A model generated the notes under the pieces. That model saw only the letters and a list, made by a program, of their open reading frames with translations, did not search any database and was not told the DNA's origin. This document shows positions 50,654 to 59,523 of a stretch of 64,000 bases of DNA, one piece after another. How positions within the stretch are numbered: the first letter of the stretch is position 1; every line of letters begins with the position of its first letter. The DNA comes from JABSQH01 sp965230015 (lineage in GTDB: Bacteria > Actinomycetota > Acidimicrobiia > Acidimicrobiales > Ilumatobacteraceae). Location of the stretch: NCBI GenBank assembly GCA_965230015.1, contig CBDDKF010000002.1, positions 682,001 to 746,000 of the forward strand. Reading direction: 5' to 3'. Both the position numbers and the translations under genes were made by a program.

Positions 50654-52402
50654 GTGATCTCGCGGGTGGCGACGTTCGTTTGTGCGGCCTTGATCGCGCC
50701 GCTCCTCGTCTTCTTGGCAGTGCCGGCAGCGCCCGCGGCCGCGGCAACGACGGATCTGCTCGTCGGCGACTCCGTGATGGCGGGCATGACCGCAAGCGCC
50801 CGCTCGACGCTCCCGAACCATCGATTCGACGCCCAGGTCTGTCGCCGCGTGGTGTCGACCAGCTGCAGTTACCAGGGCAACCGACCGTCGACTGCGCTCA
50901 ACGTGATCCGGGCCAATGCCGGCGCCATCGATCGGGCCATCGTCGTCGCGGCCGGGTACAACGACCACACGATCACCAGTGCGATCGATCAGGTGATGGC
51001 CGAGGCTCGCCGCCAGGGAGTTCCCCACGTGGTGTGGCTCACCTACCGGGTCGCCGGCAGCTATCCAGGCGAGCTGCGTAACCACAACGCCAACCTGTGG
51101 GCCAAAGCGGCGCAATACCCGGACCTGACCATCGCCGACTGGGCCACCCGCAGCGCCGGCCGCGGCGACTGGGTGGCACGCGATGGGTTGCACCTCAACG
51201 CAAGCGGCGGCCGGGCGATGGCTCAACTGATCGGCGAGACCCTCGATTCACTCGCCCCGCCACCACCAACACGCTGCGATCTAGCGACCGGCGGCGAGAC
51301 TGCGCCGGCGACCAGCGCCGCGGCACAGCTCGGCGACCCCGCCGGGATCACCATGCACGACGCACCTCGGCGTCTCGCCGACACGCGGAACGACTCGATG
51401 ATTCGAGCTGGACACGTGCTGCGGGTGCCGATGCCCGAGGCCTACGCCGACGCCGACGCAGCGGTGATCACCCTCACGGCCGTCGATCCGTGCCGGCGCG
51501 GCAACCTCGCCACCTTCGCCTGCGGCTCGGCGCGACCGCCGACGTCCACGCTCAACGCGCGCGATCGTGGGGCCACCGCGAATCTGGCTGTCGCTCCGAT
51601 CGGCGAGGGGGCGATCTGCATCTACGCCTCGATGCCCACCGACATCGTCGTGGACCTGCTCGGCCACCTCGACGATGACGGGGCCGGGTTGCGGCCCCTC
51701 GAGCCAGCACGTGTGCTCGACACGCGCACGACCGCCCCGACCGAACTCGTCGCCGCCAACGGGCTGCGCAACGCGCGGAGCGTCACGGCGATCCCCGTGC
51801 GGCAGTCCGACGAGGTCGCTGATGACGCCACGGCGGTGTTCGTCAACGTGACCACGACCGAGTCGACGCGTCGCGGCTACGTCACCACCTACCCGGGCCC
51901 GTGCACCGGCGCGCCGCCCACCGCATCGAACCTCAACCACGTCGGCGCCGAGACCATCGCCGTTGCGGCCATCACCCGCATCGGCGCCGACGGCACGATC
52001 TGCGTGTACAACCACGCCCCGACGCACCTCGTGGTCGACCTGAGCGGCGTCGCCGCCGACGACGGTGCGCAGCTGCAAACGGTGAGCAATACGCGGCTCG
52101 CCGACTCGCGCACCGCCGCGGGGCCGGAAGCCGGCGACCTGGTGGTGCCGACAACGGGCGCGGCCGACGACGTCGTGGGCGCGCTCGTCAACGTGGTCGG
52201 TATCCGCGACGGCCGCGGGTTCGTCACCACCCGCGGCTGCGGCGCCGCAGCCGCACCTACGCACTCCACGCTCAACCATCGGGATGGCGCGGTGGCCAAT
52301 CTTGCTCTCGCCCCCATCGAGGGTGACCGCACATGCGTGTATCGCCAACCGGCGGCCGACGTCGTCGTCGACGCGGTGGCCTGGCTCGTTGCGCCATCAT
52401 GA
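50654..52402 (+). CDS. Secreted SGNH hydrolase with three C-terminal beta-repeat domains
   Basis: 582 residues from GTG 50654. The signal peptide ends at VPAAPAAAA (about 33). The SGNH domain (34 to about 215) has the nucleophile block TDLLVGDSVMAG and the DxxH block ARDGLHLNASGG. Three repeats follow, each opening with R(L/V)(A/L)D(T/S)R and ending in a C(V/I)Y...(I/V)VVD pattern: about 233-345, 346-470 and 471-582, each with a pair of Cys residues. The repeats resemble surface modules frequent in Ilumatobacter-type secreted proteins. Probable role: extracellular esterase or acetyl-glycan hydrolase bound to a surface (inference). Confidence 0.8.
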   Translation: MISRVATFVCAALIAPLLVFLAVPAAPAAAATTDLLVGDSVMAGMTASARSTLPNHRFDAQVCRRVVSTSCSYQGNRPSTALNVIRANAGAIDRAIVVAAGYNDHTITSAIDQVMAEARRQGVPHVVWLTYRVAGSYPGELRNHNANLWAKAAQYPDLTIADWATRSAGRGDWVARDGLHLNASGGRAMAQLIGETLDSLAPPPPTRCDLATGGETAPATSAAAQLGDPAGITMHDAPRRLADTRNDSMIRAGHVLRVPMPEAYADADAAVITLTAVDPCRRGNLATFACGSARPPTSTLNARDRGATANLAVAPIGEGAICIYASMPTDIVVDLLGHLDDDGAGLRPLEPARVLDTRTTAPTELVAANGLRNARSVTAIPVRQSDEVADDATAVFVNVTTTESTRRGYVTTYPGPCTGAPPTASNLNHVGAETIAVAAITRIGADGTICVYNHAPTHLVVDLSGVAADDGAQLQTVSNTRLADSRTAAGPEAGDLVVPTTGAADDVVGALVNVVGIRDGRGFVTTRGCGAAAAPTHSTLNHRDGAVANLALAPIEGDRTCVYRQPAADVVVDAVAWLVAPS

Positions 52403-52444
52403 CGCGTGTGAGACTTCCGGCCCGTTCCACCTGAGGAGGCTGCC

Positions 52445-52747
52445 GTGGCTGCGTACATCATCTTCACCGAAGACATCACCGATCCCGAGGCGATCGAGGC
52501 GTACGCCGCCGACGCCGTGCCGAGCGTGTTGCAATACGGCGGAATTCCACGCATCGCGAGCGGTGCGGTCGATGTGCCCGAAGGGGCGTGGCACGGCCAG
52601 CAGACCGTGATGATCGAATTCGAGTCGGTCGATGCGGCACAGGCTTGGTACAACTCCCCCGAGTATCAAGGGGTGATCGGGCGACGCCACGCAGCCGCCA
52701 CCTCCAACGTGGCGATCTTCGAGCAGTTCGCCATGCCCGGCGCCTGA
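52445..52747 (+). CDS. DUF1330 family protein
   Basis: 100 residues from GTG 52445, preceded by GAGGAGG. The ferredoxin-like dimeric alpha/beta-barrel pattern of DUF1330 is seen: AAYIIFTEDITDPEAIEAYA, GAWHGQQTVMIEFESVDAAQ and WYNSPEYQGVIGRRHAAAT. Members are small cytosolic proteins of unknown function. It stands between a secreted protein and a lipoprotein gene on the same strand. Confidence 0.9.
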   Translation: MAAYIIFTEDITDPEAIEAYAADAVPSVLQYGGIPRIASGAVDVPEGAWHGQQTVMIEFESVDAAQAWYNSPEYQGVIGRRHAAATSNVAIFEQFAMPGA

Positions 52748-52757
52748 CCGACCAGTG

Positions 52758-53846
52758 ATGACTCGGCGCTGGCGACGCTCGAAGTGCAACGCCGTGCTGC
52801 TCGCCGGTGCGCTGGTCGTTGCGTCATGTGCCGACGACGATGGTGACACCACGGCCGAGTTGACGATTCCGCCCACGGTCGCGCCGACCGATACCGCACC
52901 GGCCCTCGACGACGCGGCCGCGCCCATCGCCGACACGAGCGCCCGCGCCGTGGCCAACGTCGTGGCGCTGGGCACGCAGCGGCCACCGATCCCGTGGGCG
53001 TGCCCACTGCCGACGGCCGTGGAGATTGCCGAGCGCATCGGCGACGAGGTGCCGCCCTCCGGCAACGCCGACGTGCGCCCCGACCTGGGGATGAGCATGA
53101 TGCGGTGCGACGAGGTCCGACTCACGGTCGGCCCGACGACGCCTGAGGAACTCGTCGCCTCGCTGTATGCGGGCGACGTCGCCGACGCGCAATCGACGAT
53201 CAACCCGCGCGGCGCAGCAGCGAGCGGCGAGCTCTACGACTACTGCGTTGTGGTTCCTTCGCTCGAGCAACAGCAGTGCGGCGCGGCGTGGACGGATAGT
53301 GCCGTATGGATCGACGTCAGTCAGATCACACCGGCGCCGGGGGATCCACCCGACGTGCAGCGCCTCGCCGACGAACTCACGGGCAACGTCGGCGTGCTGC
53401 TCGACGAGGCCGCAGCGGTCGACTTGGTCGAACTGATCCAGTGGTACCGACTGACCAACGACGCCGTCGGCCCCGAAACGTCGCTCGACAACGCCGACGA
53501 TGCACCGGTGCTGTTGCCCACTGGGGCGTTCCCTGGCCAACGGTGGCGATTCGTCAACCTCGGTGGCGGACGATACGAAGTGTCGAACTCGGCCCAGGGA
53601 CCGGCGCGCTTGATGAGCACCGAGGGCACCGGCGTGTTCTTCACCGACGGCCCCGCGCAGCTCCCCGGGCAGGTGTGGACGGTCACCACGGAGCCGAACG
53701 GGACCAACCTCGTGTTCAGCGACCTGATCGAGACACTGGTGTTCCTCACCCCCACCCCCGGCAACGACGGCGTCACGGTCATTCCCTTCGGATCACCCGG
53801 TCCGGTGCAGTGGCGTCTGGTCGCCGCCGGCGCAATCGAGCCGTAA
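52758..53846 (+). CDS. Hypothetical lipoprotein with beta-trefoil-like C-terminus
   Basis: 362 residues from ATG 52758 (GTG 52755 is equivalent). The signal peptide NAVLLAGALVVASC ends in a lipobox, followed by an acidic Thr/Pro/Ala linker. A Cys-containing domain (about 75-190: WACPLPTAVEIAERIGDEVP, YDYCVVVPSLEQQQCG) precedes a C-terminal region (about 250-362) with GQRWRFVNLGGGRYEVSN, LPGQVWTVTTEPNG and GPVQWRLVAAG, suggestive of ricin-B type QxW repeats that bind carbohydrate. Function unknown; probably an outer-face membrane-anchored protein. Confidence 0.7.
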   Translation: MTRRWRRSKCNAVLLAGALVVASCADDDGDTTAELTIPPTVAPTDTAPALDDAAAPIADTSARAVANVVALGTQRPPIPWACPLPTAVEIAERIGDEVPPSGNADVRPDLGMSMMRCDEVRLTVGPTTPEELVASLYAGDVADAQSTINPRGAAASGELYDYCVVVPSLEQQQCGAAWTDSAVWIDVSQITPAPGDPPDVQRLADELTGNVGVLLDEAAAVDLVELIQWYRLTNDAVGPETSLDNADDAPVLLPTGAFPGQRWRFVNLGGGRYEVSNSAQGPARLMSTEGTGVFFTDGPAQLPGQVWTVTTEPNGTNLVFSDLIETLVFLTPTPGNDGVTVIPFGSPGPVQWRLVAAGAIEP

Positions 53847-53945
53847 CCCGGTAGCGTCGACGCTTCATCGGGTACCCCCACCCGGTGGGTTTGCTTGCGG
53901 AAGTGTCCCGTCGAGCGAGCCACCTCGACCAGGAGACCCCCCAAT

Positions 53946-55397
53946 ATGAACCCCACCTTTGCCGCACTCGGCGTGCCCGAGTCGATCTGTACCGCGCTCG
54001 AACGGCGCGGCATCACCGAACCATTCGCTATCCAGGCCGCCACGATCGCCGACACCCTCGCGGGCCGCGACGTGTGCGGTCGTGCGCCGACCGGCTCGGG
54101 AAAGACGCTCGCGTTCGGCGTGCCCCTCGTCGCCCTGACGGAGCGGGCAGAAACGCGCCGTCCGCACAGTCTCGTCCTGGCACCGACCCGCGAGCTCGCC
54201 GACCAGATCGCGGCCGAACTCACCACGTTCGCTGGCCGCCTGCGCGTGGCCGTCGTGTACGGCGGGGTCGGCTACGGCAAGCAGCTCGACGCATTGCAGC
54301 GCGGCGTCGACATCCTCGTCGCCTGTCCTGGACGGCTCGAAGACCTCATTCAGATGGGCAAGGTCACCCTCGACGCGGTCGATCGGGTCGTTGTCGACGA
54401 GGCCGACCGGATGGCCGACATGGGCTTCTTGCCGGCAGTACGGCGCCTCCTCGATCAGACCTCGCCGAGCCGCCAAACGCTCTTGTTCTCGGCAACGCTC
54501 GACGGCAGCGTCGGCGAGTTGACCCATGCGTACCAACGCGACCCGGTGCGCCACGAAGTCGGCGAGGACACGCCGGACATCACTGCCGCCGACCACTTCT
54601 TCTGGAACGTCGAGCGCCCCGATCGACCGCGTGCGGCTGCGCAGGCGATCAACGCGGCATGGCCAGCGATCGTGTTCTGCCGGACCCGCCACGGCGCCGA
54701 CCGGCTTGAGCGCCAGCTGGCCAAGCAGGGCGTCACGGCCACCGCGATCCACGGTGGACGCAACCAGAACCGACGCACCCGGGCTCTCGCCGAGTTCGCC
54801 GACGGCCGGGCACAGGCACTCGTTGCGACCGACGTTGCTGCGCGCGGGATCCACATCGACCGTGTTGCGTCGGTGGTGCACTACGACCTGCCCCCCGACC
54901 CCAAGGACTACATCCACCGGTCCGGCCGCACGGCGCGCGGCGGCGAGGGCGGCATCGTGGTCGCCTTGGTCCCGCCGGATCAGGCCAAAGAAGCCCGGCG
55001 CCTCCAGCGCGACACCGGGATCGACGAGCCGATTGCCGAGCCCAACCCGACCGCGCTGAGCGACGCAGCTCCGGTGCTGCGCGCTCCCGCGCCAACTCCT
55101 GCTTCGGCTCCCGCGCCGGCAAAGAGTGCCGGGCCGAAGAAGAAGGCCCGACGACGCGCCCGCGATGCCGGCGGCAACGAGCGCAGCACGGGCAGTTCCC
55201 GCGGCACGGTGAAGTTCTTCAACAACAAGAAGGGCTTCGGGTTCATCGCTGCTGACGGTCACGAGAACGACCTGTTCGTGCACTACTCGAACATCGCGGC
55301 CAAGGGGTACAAGTCGCTCTCCGAGGGTCAGCTCGTCGAGTTCGACATCGGCAAGGGCCGCAAGGGCGACGAGGCGCGCAACGTTCAACCGGTCTGA
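53946..55397 (+). CDS. DEAD-box RNA helicase fused to a C-terminal cold-shock domain
   Basis: 483 residues from ATG 53946. Helicase motifs in order: Q motif region GITEPFAIQAATI, motif I APTGSGKT, Ia PTRELADQ, II DEADRMADMGF, III SAT, and VI HRSGRTARGG. After an Ala/Pro/Lys-rich linker (about 365-415), residues 417-483 form a complete cold-shock domain: GTVKFFNNKKGFGFI (RNP1) and DLFVHYSNI (RNP2). The fusion joins RNA unwinding with single-strand nucleic-acid binding, suiting cold adaptation or ribosome assembly. The 99-base leader is plausible for cold-shock control. It is convergent with the DDN gene across a hairpin. Confidence 0.92.
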   Translation: MNPTFAALGVPESICTALERRGITEPFAIQAATIADTLAGRDVCGRAPTGSGKTLAFGVPLVALTERAETRRPHSLVLAPTRELADQIAAELTTFAGRLRVAVVYGGVGYGKQLDALQRGVDILVACPGRLEDLIQMGKVTLDAVDRVVVDEADRMADMGFLPAVRRLLDQTSPSRQTLLFSATLDGSVGELTHAYQRDPVRHEVGEDTPDITAADHFFWNVERPDRPRAAAQAINAAWPAIVFCRTRHGADRLERQLAKQGVTATAIHGGRNQNRRTRALAEFADGRAQALVATDVAARGIHIDRVASVVHYDLPPDPKDYIHRSGRTARGGEGGIVVALVPPDQAKEARRLQRDTGIDEPIAEPNPTALSDAAPVLRAPAPTPASAPAPAKSAGPKKKARRRARDAGGNERSTGSSRGTVKFFNNKKGFGFIAADGHENDLFVHYSNIAAKGYKSLSEGQLVEFDIGKGRKGDEARNVQPV

Positions 55398-55403
55398 GCG
55401 AGC

Positions 55404-55420
55404 GCAGCGGTTTCCGCTGC
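55404..55420. terminator. Hairpin terminator between convergent genes
   Basis: GCAGCGG (55404-55410), loop TTT, CCGCTGC (55414-55420): a perfect 7-bp stem 7 bases after the helicase stop and 4 bases before the DDN stop. It is suited to act in both directions. Confidence 0.75.
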
Positions 55421-55423
55421 CGA

Positions 55424-55942
55424 TCAGGTAGCGGCGTCGAGCAGGAACACCCGGATCGTGCGGTGGTTCGCACGCGAGCGGTACTTCCGATACCCGGCGT
55501 AGAAGGCACCGGCGGCCTCGAACACCCGGTCGGCGGTGTCGTCGTCGGCCCGCCGGGCGACGACGTCGACGGAGCGTTCTCGGTACTGCACCGTGGCCGA
55601 CGGGTCGGCTTCGAGGTTGTAGACCCACCCCGGGGTTCGCTCCTGACCGTAGTTCGACCCGATGATCGCCAGCTCGCCGTCGAGCGGGGTTCCCACAAGC
55701 GGCATCGTGCGCTGCTCGCCGGACTTGGCCCCGGTGGTCGTCAACAGGATCACCGGGAGGCCGGCGGTGATCTCGGCCAGCGACGTTCGTCCGTTCGTGC
55801 GTTGAAAGACGATCTTGTCCAGCGGGTACAAGGTCCGCTGCGACAACCAGGCGCCTGGCCCACTCGCTGCAACTCGCTGCGTCAGGCGTTGGGCGCCGTT
55901 GGTCGGCGTGTGTTCGTAGCCGAGCTCGTCCAGTACTCCCAC
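55424..55942 (-). CDS. Deazaflavin (F420)-dependent nitroreductase family protein
   Basis: 172 residues from GTG 55942; longer in-frame versions run antisense through the subtilase gene. The DDN/F420H2-dependent reductase pattern is TAGLPVILLTTTGAKSGEQR, TMPLVGTPLDGELAIIGSNY and TPGWVYNLEADPSATVQYRE, with FYAGYRKYRSRANHRTIRVF at the end. Relatives reduce nitro groups, quinones or unsaturated bonds using F420H2. It supports the presence of F420 in this organism. It starts 22 bases after the stop of the upstream subtilase on the same strand. Confidence 0.88.
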   Translation of the reverse strand: MGVLDELGYEHTPTNGAQRLTQRVAASGPGAWLSQRTLYPLDKIVFQRTNGRTSLAEITAGLPVILLTTTGAKSGEQRTMPLVGTPLDGELAIIGSNYGQERTPGWVYNLEADPSATVQYRERSVDVVARRADDDTADRVFEAAGAFYAGYRKYRSRANHRTIRVFLLDAAT

Positions 55943-55964
55943 GTCGGGCAGTGACAGTACCCGA

Positions 55965-57281
55965 CTACGCAGCGATGGCAGGCGCCCCAAGGATCGACGC
56001 CAACGCGGCGTCGGCTCGCATGAAGCCACCGGTGATCGAGGTGCCCTCGAGCTGCGGTGCGGGTTCGACCGTCGACCGCAGCACGTCGGCGACCTGCGAC
56101 GGGGAGAGCGACGGATCGGCCTGCAGCAGCAGCGCCGCCACACCGGAGACGTGGGGTGCGGCCATCGATGTGCCCGACATGTAGTAGTACGAGCCGGCCA
56201 TCGTGCTGGCGATGTCGACGCCGGGGGCAGCCAGGTCGACACTCGTCGCTCCGTAGTTCGAGAAGCTGGCCAGCTCACCTTGGTTGTCGATCGCGGCGAC
56301 CGACACCACGGTCGAGTGGTTGGCGGGATACGGCAACATCGGATCGATGTCGTTGTCCATGCTGTCGTTGGACGCCGCTGCGATCACGGCGATGCCGGCG
56401 GCGTGCGCCTCGTCGAGCAGCTCGGCGTAACTCTCGGTGCCGCGGCCACTGAAGCTCGCGTTGATCACGTCGGCCTCGTTGTCGATGGCATACCGCAGCG
56501 CCGCCATCACGTCGGAGGTATTGCCGCCGCCGAACTCGTCGAAGGCGCGCACGTCCATCAACTGCACGTTCCAGGCGACACCGGCGACGCCGATCCCGTT
56601 GTCGGCCTCGGCGCCGACCGTTCCGGCAACGTGGGTGCCGTGCCCGTTGGGGTCGTTCCCGGCCGGTGCGTCGGCCACGAAGTCCCAACCGAACACGTCG
56701 TCGACGAAACCGTTCCCATTGGTGTCGGTGCCATCGACGACCTCACCTGGGTTGTTCCAGATGTTGCCTGCCAGGTCCTCGTGGGTGGCGTCGATGCCGG
56801 AGTCGATCACAGCAACGACCACATCGGGGGCATCGGTGAGGTAGGCCCACGCGTCGGGCGCACCGATATCGAAATCGTTGTCGGGGTTGGACAGCCCCCA
56901 TTGCAGCGAGAACAGCGTGTCGTCGGGAACGACAGATGCGAGTTGTGCCGGGTAGTCGGGCTCGATTCGCAACCCGGGCTCGTCGACCAGCTGTTCGACT
57001 TCGTCGAGCGTCAGCGACTCAGTTTCGATCACCTCGACCCCGTCGTCGATCTCCATCACGACGTCGACGCCGTCGATGTCGCCGACGTCGTCGATGGTGG
57101 CGACGGCGAGACGCGCGCCCGGATCGACCGAAACGATCCAGCGGTCGAACGTCTCATCGTCGGGCTGTCCGTCGGCGGTGACCTGCGCGCCACCTCCCAC
57201 CATGAGGGCGATCGCCGCCGCGGCGGCGGTGAACGACAGGAGCGGGCGGGAACGGGAAGGCTGGTCAGACGTGTGTGGCAT
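55965..57281 (-). CDS. S8-family subtilisin-like serine protease
   Basis: 438 residues. The signal peptide (LLSFTAAAAAIALMVGGGAQ, about 14-33) is followed by a propeptide of about 90 residues and the catalytic domain. The triad is Asp in VVVAVIDSGIDATHED, His in NDPNGHGTHVAGTVG and Ser in SGTSMAAPHVSGVAALLL. The Asn of the oxyanion hole is in AVIAAASNDS. The segment DGTDTNGNGFVDDVFGWDF suggests a calcium site of thermitase type. It is secreted. It ends 23 bases before the DDN start, so co-transcription is possible. Confidence 0.92.
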   Translation of the reverse strand: MPHTSDQPSRSRPLLSFTAAAAAIALMVGGGAQVTADGQPDDETFDRWIVSVDPGARLAVATIDDVGDIDGVDVVMEIDDGVEVIETESLTLDEVEQLVDEPGLRIEPDYPAQLASVVPDDTLFSLQWGLSNPDNDFDIGAPDAWAYLTDAPDVVVAVIDSGIDATHEDLAGNIWNNPGEVVDGTDTNGNGFVDDVFGWDFVADAPAGNDPNGHGTHVAGTVGAEADNGIGVAGVAWNVQLMDVRAFDEFGGGNTSDVMAALRYAIDNEADVINASFSGRGTESYAELLDEAHAAGIAVIAAASNDSMDNDIDPMLPYPANHSTVVSVAAIDNQGELASFSNYGATSVDLAAPGVDIASTMAGSYYYMSGTSMAAPHVSGVAALLLQADPSLSPSQVADVLRSTVEPAPQLEGTSITGGFMRADAALASILGAPAIAA

Positions 57282-57306
57282 CGTGCCGTCTACTCAACAG
57301 CCCCGC

Positions 57307-57326
57307 ACCTGAGCGCGACCTGTGCG
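57307..57326 (+). repeat. 20-bp dispersed repeat, copy A
   Basis: ACCTGAGCGCGACCTGTGCG; 19 of 20 bases match copy B at 60870-60889 in the opposite orientation. It lies upstream of the subtilase start in a 72-base gap. Confidence 0.45.
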
Positions 57327-57353
57327 CGGCCCGAGAGTTCGGGCGAACGACGC

Positions 57354-58100
57354 TCAGCTCAGCGAGCTCCGTAGTTGTCGTCGCTGTTCGGCGGGAAGCC
57401 GCTCGGTCGCTCGACGGATCGCAGGTGCGGGCATCGTGCCAGCGTGCAATCGCAGGAACTCGATCACCTGGTCGGGGTACACGGCGAGCAGCTCGCGCAG
57501 CACCCAACCAACGGCCTTGTGCACGGTGTCGCGTGGGTCTGACACGCAGTTGGCTACCAGATCGAGACATGGTTCGACCGGCATGAACACGGCGTTCTTA
57601 CCGCTGTAGTGGATGAGGCTGACCACCGACACGCGACGACGCCACTCGCTCTCGGCGCGACTCCACTCCTCGAGCGTCGGATACACGTCATCGCGAGCAC
57701 CGGCGAGGGCGTACGAGTACAGCCGGGCCAGGTCATCCGCATGGGCCCAATTGTCGACTCGCTCGATCCACGCCGCCGACGTTTGCCAATAGTCCTCCGT
57801 GATGTCATCGACCCCGCGAGCTCGGTAGAAGTCGAGGACGGCGAAGAGCACGTCGCCGTTGTCGGTGGAGTTCCAGATGCCGTCCCAGGTCTCCAAGACA
57901 TCGAGATCGGAACCGCTCGTGAACGAGAACCCCTTGGCGACGCGCCGACGACGGTCGGGCGTGCGCAGCCCGAGGTACTGGTACTGCGATCGGCGGTCGG
58001 CGCGCACCAACTCGCCGCGTCCCGTCATTCCGGTTTCGGATGCCACTGCGGTCAACGCGTCGAGCACCTCGGCGTGATGCCGCGCGATCGTGGAGTCCAC
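57354..58100 (-). CDS. DNA alkylation repair protein (AlkD-like HEAT repeat)
   Basis: 248 residues. The AlkD fold is recognised from RSQYQYLGLRTPDRRRRVAK, ERVDNWAHADDLARLYSY (W and D of the DNA-binding cleft) and DTVHKAVGWVLRELLAVYPD (conserved W and R). Members excise N3- and N7-alkylated purines without base flipping. It stands 73 bases upstream of the subtilase start on the same strand and is divergent from the GNAT gene. No LexA-like box was found upstream, in contrast to the AlkB-like gene. Confidence 0.85.
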   Translation of the reverse strand: MDSTIARHHAEVLDALTAVASETGMTGRGELVRADRRSQYQYLGLRTPDRRRRVAKGFSFTSGSDLDVLETWDGIWNSTDNGDVLFAVLDFYRARGVDDITEDYWQTSAAWIERVDNWAHADDLARLYSYALAGARDDVYPTLEEWSRAESEWRRRVSVVSLIHYSGKNAVFMPVEPCLDLVANCVSDPRDTVHKAVGWVLRELLAVYPDQVIEFLRLHAGTMPAPAIRRATERLPAEQRRQLRSSLS

Positions 58101-58177
58101 ACCCCCACCCTGGCAGATCCAGCGGGCGCGGTCGGCCGAGCGCCATCATGAACGACGCAGGAGAAGAACAACGCACC

Positions 58178-58633
58178 ATGCATCTCGAGCAACTCGACTA
58201 CGGCGATGTCGATGTCGCGACTGCGATCGTCGCGGTGCAGCAGGCGGCGTATCCGTTGGAAGCGGAACTGATCGGCTTCGATCGAATTCCGCCGCTCATC
58301 GAGACCACCGACGACGTCACGGCACTCGACATGGTGATCATCGGTGCGATCAACGCCAGTGGCGAGTTGCTCGGACTGATTGGCTACGAGCGGGGAGACG
58401 ATCTGGTCGACGTCGACCGTCTTGCGGTGCTGCCGACGCACGGCGGCCGGGGCATCGCCACGGCGCTGCTCACCGAAGTACACAGCCGAGAAGGCGATGC
58501 GCCGTCGTTCGAGGTCTCGACCGGTGCGGCCAACGCACCCGCGATCGGGCTGTATCGCAAGCTGGGCTACCGCGAGGTCGACCGATTCGAGATTCCCGAT
58601 GGTCCGGCAATGGTCACGCTGCGTCGCCCCTGA
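58178..58633 (+). CDS. GNAT-family N-acetyltransferase
   Basis: 151 residues from ATG 58178, with AGGAGAAG upstream; ATG 58148 is an alternative adding 10 residues. The acetyl-CoA loop is VDRLAVLPTHGGRGIATALL (about 82-101; Q/RxxGxG/A as HGGRGIA) and the terminal helix/strand is NAPAIGLYRKLGYREVDRFE. The substrate is unknown. Its TGA stop forms part of a small palindrome shared with the stop of the convergent PhnD-like gene. Confidence 0.85.
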   Translation: MHLEQLDYGDVDVATAIVAVQQAAYPLEAELIGFDRIPPLIETTDDVTALDMVIIGAINASGELLGLIGYERGDDLVDVDRLAVLPTHGGRGIATALLTEVHSREGDAPSFEVSTGAANAPAIGLYRKLGYREVDRFEIPDGPAMVTLRRP

Positions 58634-58648
58634 CGCCGCGTTGCGTCA
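58631..58648. terminator. Small palindrome containing both stop codons of a convergent pair
   Basis: TGACGC (58631-58636) and GCGTCA (58643-58648) with loop CGCGTT. The first three bases are the GNAT stop and the last three, read on the minus strand, are the stop of the PhnD-like gene. The 6-bp stem is weak for a terminator. Confidence 0.5.
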
Positions 58649-59455
58649 CGCCGGGACGACGGCCATCGCCCGATCGACGAGCGGTGCAAGGCGGGCGTAG
58701 TCGTCGTGGTCGACTCGGCCGAAACCGCACACGCCGAAGGGCACGAGTGCACTCGCCAGCTGGGGCTGAGTGAGCTGCTCCACGATCTCGGGAACGAGAT
58801 CTGCCATCTCGGCACGCACCACGATCGGCTGCACGGGGTACGGCCCGAGCACATCGATCGACCGCATCAGCTCGCCACCGTCGGCTCGTTCGCCGCTCCA
58901 GGCTGCCAGGACGTTCGCGTCGATTGCCGCCGCGTCGAGCTGGCCAGCTTCGATCAGTTCCAGGGCCCTACGGTGACTGCCCACCTGACGCAGCTCGCCG
59001 AAGAAGTCGACGCCGACACGTTCGTCGTCGAGCTTGGCCAGCAGGCTGACGAATCCAGATAGCGATGCCCGCTCGTTGTAGCCGACGCGCCGACCCCGCA
59101 AGTCGGAGAACCGTTCGATACCCGCGTCGGCGCGCACGATCACGTCGGACACATAGGCCGGACGCCCCCCGTTGCGCGGATCGTCGTAGATGGGCGCCAG
59201 CGGCACCAGCGCGACACTGGGCGGCGTACGCCGTGTGAGCCACAGGTAGGCCGGCGGGCAAATGAAGCCGACGTCGGTCAGGGACTGCGCGAACCGATCG
59301 TCGGCGGCAGCCACAGGACCCGACATCTTCGACTCGATCGACAACTCGTGGGGGCGTCCGAGCCCGCCGGCGACATGCGCGGCAACGGTCTCGAACAACC
59401 CCAGCGGAAGGCCGGGCGTGAGCCACGTGGTGAAACGCAGCGAAGCCGCAGGCAC
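58646..59455 (-). CDS. PhnD-like ABC transporter substrate-binding protein
   Basis: 269 residues from GTG 59455. The Phosphate/phosphonate-binding (PBP2, PhnD) fold is suggested by FICPPAYLWLTRRTPPSVAL, SDVIVRADAGIERFSDLRGR, GFVSLLAKLDDERVGVDFFG and LELIEAGQLDAAAIDANVL. No convincing signal peptide or lipobox is seen, and no permease or ATPase gene is adjacent, so a transport role is uncertain; it could be a cytosolic ligand-binding relative. It is convergent with the GNAT gene. Confidence 0.7.
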   Translation of the reverse strand: MPAASLRFTTWLTPGLPLGLFETVAAHVAGGLGRPHELSIESKMSGPVAAADDRFAQSLTDVGFICPPAYLWLTRRTPPSVALVPLAPIYDDPRNGGRPAYVSDVIVRADAGIERFSDLRGRRVGYNERASLSGFVSLLAKLDDERVGVDFFGELRQVGSHRRALELIEAGQLDAAAIDANVLAAWSGERADGGELMRSIDVLGPYPVQPIVVRAEMADLVPEIVEQLTQPQLASALVPFGVCGFGRVDHDDYARLAPLVDRAMAVVPA

Positions 59456-59523
59456 GACGTCGGACGTTACCGGACGAGTTGGTCGCCTCGATCGTCGAGC
59501 GGCGCACCTGCAAAGCTCAGCGC

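Noticed and set aside
53876..53895. Terminator or attenuator before the DEAD-box helicase (CCCACC/GGTGGG)
   Set aside because: The stem has only about 5-6 pairs with a tiny loop and no clear T-run; too weak to annotate as a feature.
56151..57374. A 407-residue plus-strand frame opposite the subtilase
   Set aside because: The minus strand carries the complete catalytic triad and signal peptide; the plus frame is a composition artefact rich in Val, Gly and Asp.
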